From assembly GCA_000934385.1 (NCBI GenBank), contig KN880494.1, positions 56,062-120,061 on the forward strand: a DNA stretch of 64,000 nucleotides, written 5' to 3'. The position numbers were made by a program, and so were the translations under genes. Origin of the DNA: Cylindrobasidium torrendii FP15055 ss-10. Taxonomy: Eukaryota > Basidiomycota > Agaricomycetes > Agaricales > Physalacriaceae. Below the pieces are notes generated by a model that was not told where the DNA came from, searched no databases, and was given only the letters and a program-made list of their open reading frames with translations. Positions 62,384 through 64,000 of the stretch are shown one piece after another (position 1 is the first letter of the stretch; every line of letters starts with the position of its first letter).

Positions 62384-63437
62384 TCAATAGCTCTGAGATT
62401 GCCAATCGCACAAGGTCTCCGGTGAGAAGTTGTCGTAGGCGCCATCGCACGAACCTTCGCCATACCAGTATCCCAGCATTGACGGTGCCACTCCGCCGCT
62501 AAGCTCGTATGCCGGGGCTGGCGGCAAGTACTGAGGGAGGTAGTCCTGTTCTGCCGCAGGGTACAGCGGATCGCTCGTATCCAGAAGTGACATCTCTTCC
62601 GGGGTGAAGGAACAGAAGCTGAGGGCGGGCGGTTGCTCAAAGCTCTCTTGGTTATACATCAATGAGTCCGATGGGGAGGTGGCCGACGACTCGGTATAGT
62701 ATGCATATGGTTGCTCAAGCTTGATGTGCATCTCCGGCGCACTGGGAAGAGTGATGGTCGACGTGCTCTCAGTTTTGACAGGCGTCGCTTTCCTTGCCTG
62801 GACATAGATGGTCAGCAATGCATTAGGAATAAACACGGGGACGCACCGAACGCCTCTTCTTGGGAGCAGTCTCATACTGGGCCTCGTACTGCTCAGTTGT
62901 GACAGGCTCCTCGAAAGCACTGAACGTTTGGAAGGGTTGGCGTTGGTCGAAATCCCGGACATATGGAACCATTGCTTCGCCGGCCACACCATTCAAAAAG
63001 AGGTTGACGATCACCCGGTGTCGCTCAGTGACTGGAATCGGGGATGGCTTCGCTACCCTGCGGGACATAGGCCCAGGGGCCTTTGGGTAACGCTGCCTGT
63101 ATGCATCGTCTGCTTTGTCGAACCATGGTTTTTGGTCCGTCTCGCGCCAGACAATGCCAGCGATAGTTGACAGCTCCGAGTGGCTAGACACAACTTCTGG
63201 AGGTACTTGCCCACTCTTGACGAACCACGAGCGGAACAAAATGAAGGCGTTCGGCGTCCTGCGCTGGTCTTCGGGGAGCACTCGTCGCCTAGATCTAGTG
63301 CCCTTGGTCGTACTACGGGAGTGGGCGCGACCATCGTGACCGATAGCAAGCTGGCCGTTGTAGCTGTCGTCCCGTAGGGAGTACACGATTTCGTGGGGTT
63401 GAGGGGTAGATGCAGAAGGAGACTGAGGGCTGGTCAT
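62384..63437 (-). CDS. HMG-box transcription factor
   Basis: The protein has one HMG box of the sequence-specific (MAT/Rox1) type. The start at 63437 gives MTSPQSPSASTPQPHEIVYS. The box starts at RRTPNAFILFRSWFVKSGQV and continues with SHSELSTIAGIVWRETDQKP and WFDKADDAYRQRYPKAPGPM, where the Pro-Asn-Ala-Phe-Ile start and the Trp residues match the family. An intron (about 62846-62798) joins the second part, rich in Ser, Thr, Pro, Tyr and acidic residues (PSAPEMHIKLEQPYAYYTES, SFCSFTPEEMSLLDTSDPLY), which looks like an activation region. The gene lacks a neighbouring homeodomain or pheromone receptor gene, so it is not a mating locus by context. Target genes are unknown. Confidence 0.85.
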
Positions 63438-64000
63438 GACGATGCGGTTGAAGAAATAGAGAGGTGAAAAAGAGATATGAAAACGGAACGAAACTGAGGG
63501 CTCGATGTGGCCGAGTACCATCTCTTATAAGGCAGAGGCCCATTTCGTACGTCAGTTTGGCGCTTGTGCCCAATTGGGCGTTCAGACAAACGAGTCGAAA
63601 TTTTCGGAAGCCATATGGGGCATCGTCTCGGGAAACGTGGGGTAGACTTGAAGAAGTCTGAATATCCCGCGTGCGGGTTCCGATAGATCTGCGTTGTCCT
63701 ATGGACGCGAAAGGAAAGGACGAAAATGGATATTAACAAACCGTGACGTAGGAACGTTAATTGTTTCTAGGCTGCTTGCACGACACCATCTCTTATTTTT
63801 TTGTGACCATATATGGACGAAATCAACGTGGCTTTCACGTGGTATGTACTCGGGACCTTGTTTGTTTGTTGCCAAGCATGCCGTTCGCCAAACACAGCGC
63901 GTCGTCCAGTTCTGCCAGCGAACATCATTGTCTGTCCTCATTCGTGCATCTCATTTTCAAAGGTTCGTCTACTACTTTTTCTATCTTATACTACCCTCTT
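63438..64000. other. Right-end intergenic region
   Basis: Holds the promoter of the HMG-box gene. An open frame at 63699-63941 on the reverse strand has no family resemblance. No gene is seen before the window edge. Confidence 0.45.

Noticed and set aside
62384..63437. HMG-box gene as a mating-type locus
   Set aside because: Basidiomycete mating loci carry homeodomain or pheromone/receptor genes; none is seen here.

Overview
The window is nuclear DNA of a filamentous basidiomycete, most likely a wood- or litter-decaying Agaricomycete. The evidence is dense gene packing (33 protein genes and 2 tRNA genes in 64 kb), many 45-70 nt GT-AG introns in nearly every gene, intron-containing tRNA-Leu genes, and a gene set mixing eukaryotic housekeeping with secreted plant and fungal cell-wall enzymes (pectin methylesterase, AA9 LPMO, CE1-type esterase, GH71 mutanase). 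No bacterial, viral or organellar DNA is seen. All exon boundaries were read by eye from splice signals and protein families.

Left part (1-16 kb): a 5'-truncated homoserine O-acetyltransferase, PAF1, a short BTB protein, a short-chain dehydrogenase tail-to-tail with a secreted CE1-type esterase, the WD40 ribosome-biogenesis factor DCAF13/SOF1, a pectin methylesterase, a first tRNA-Leu(AAG), an unrecognised low-complexity protein, the WD40 tRNA-methyltransferase subunit TRM82, and a G1-type cyclin.

Middle (16-39 kb): gamma-glutamyl phosphate reductase, a second tRNA-Leu(AAG) with a different intron, a roughly 600-bp TIR element with TA target duplication (MITE-like) and short tandem repeats, the histone chaperone NASP, the pH-signalling protein PalC, PDCD5, a DUF6699-like protein with a long Q/G-rich tail, an eEF1A-lysine-methyltransferase-like protein, a GH47 mannosidase with an 18-nt microexon, glycerol kinase, and an AP180-type clathrin adaptor whose tail carries many Prk1/Ark1-type QxTG phosphorylation sites and NPF motifs.

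Right part (39-64 kb): ATG17, the splicing factor PRP40, the Kei1 subunit of inositol phosphorylceramide synthase head-to-head with a class II eIF4E, two tandem EthD-domain paralogues, a wax-synthase-like MBOAT protein, an AA9 LPMO with a Gln-to-Glu change in its second sphere and a long G/S/D tail, a conserved-looking protein of unknown function, a GH71 alpha-1,3-glucanase, mitochondrial ribosomal protein bL21m sharing a 161-bp promoter with ATP synthase alpha, an F-box protein and an HMG-box transcription factor.

I found no biosynthetic cluster, CRISPR, phage or defence island. The best leads are the AP180 phosphosite array, the TIR element beside the tRNA, the unusual AA9 protein, the tandem EthD pair, the conserved orphan at 53.9-54.6 kb, and the repeated use of very small first coding exons.
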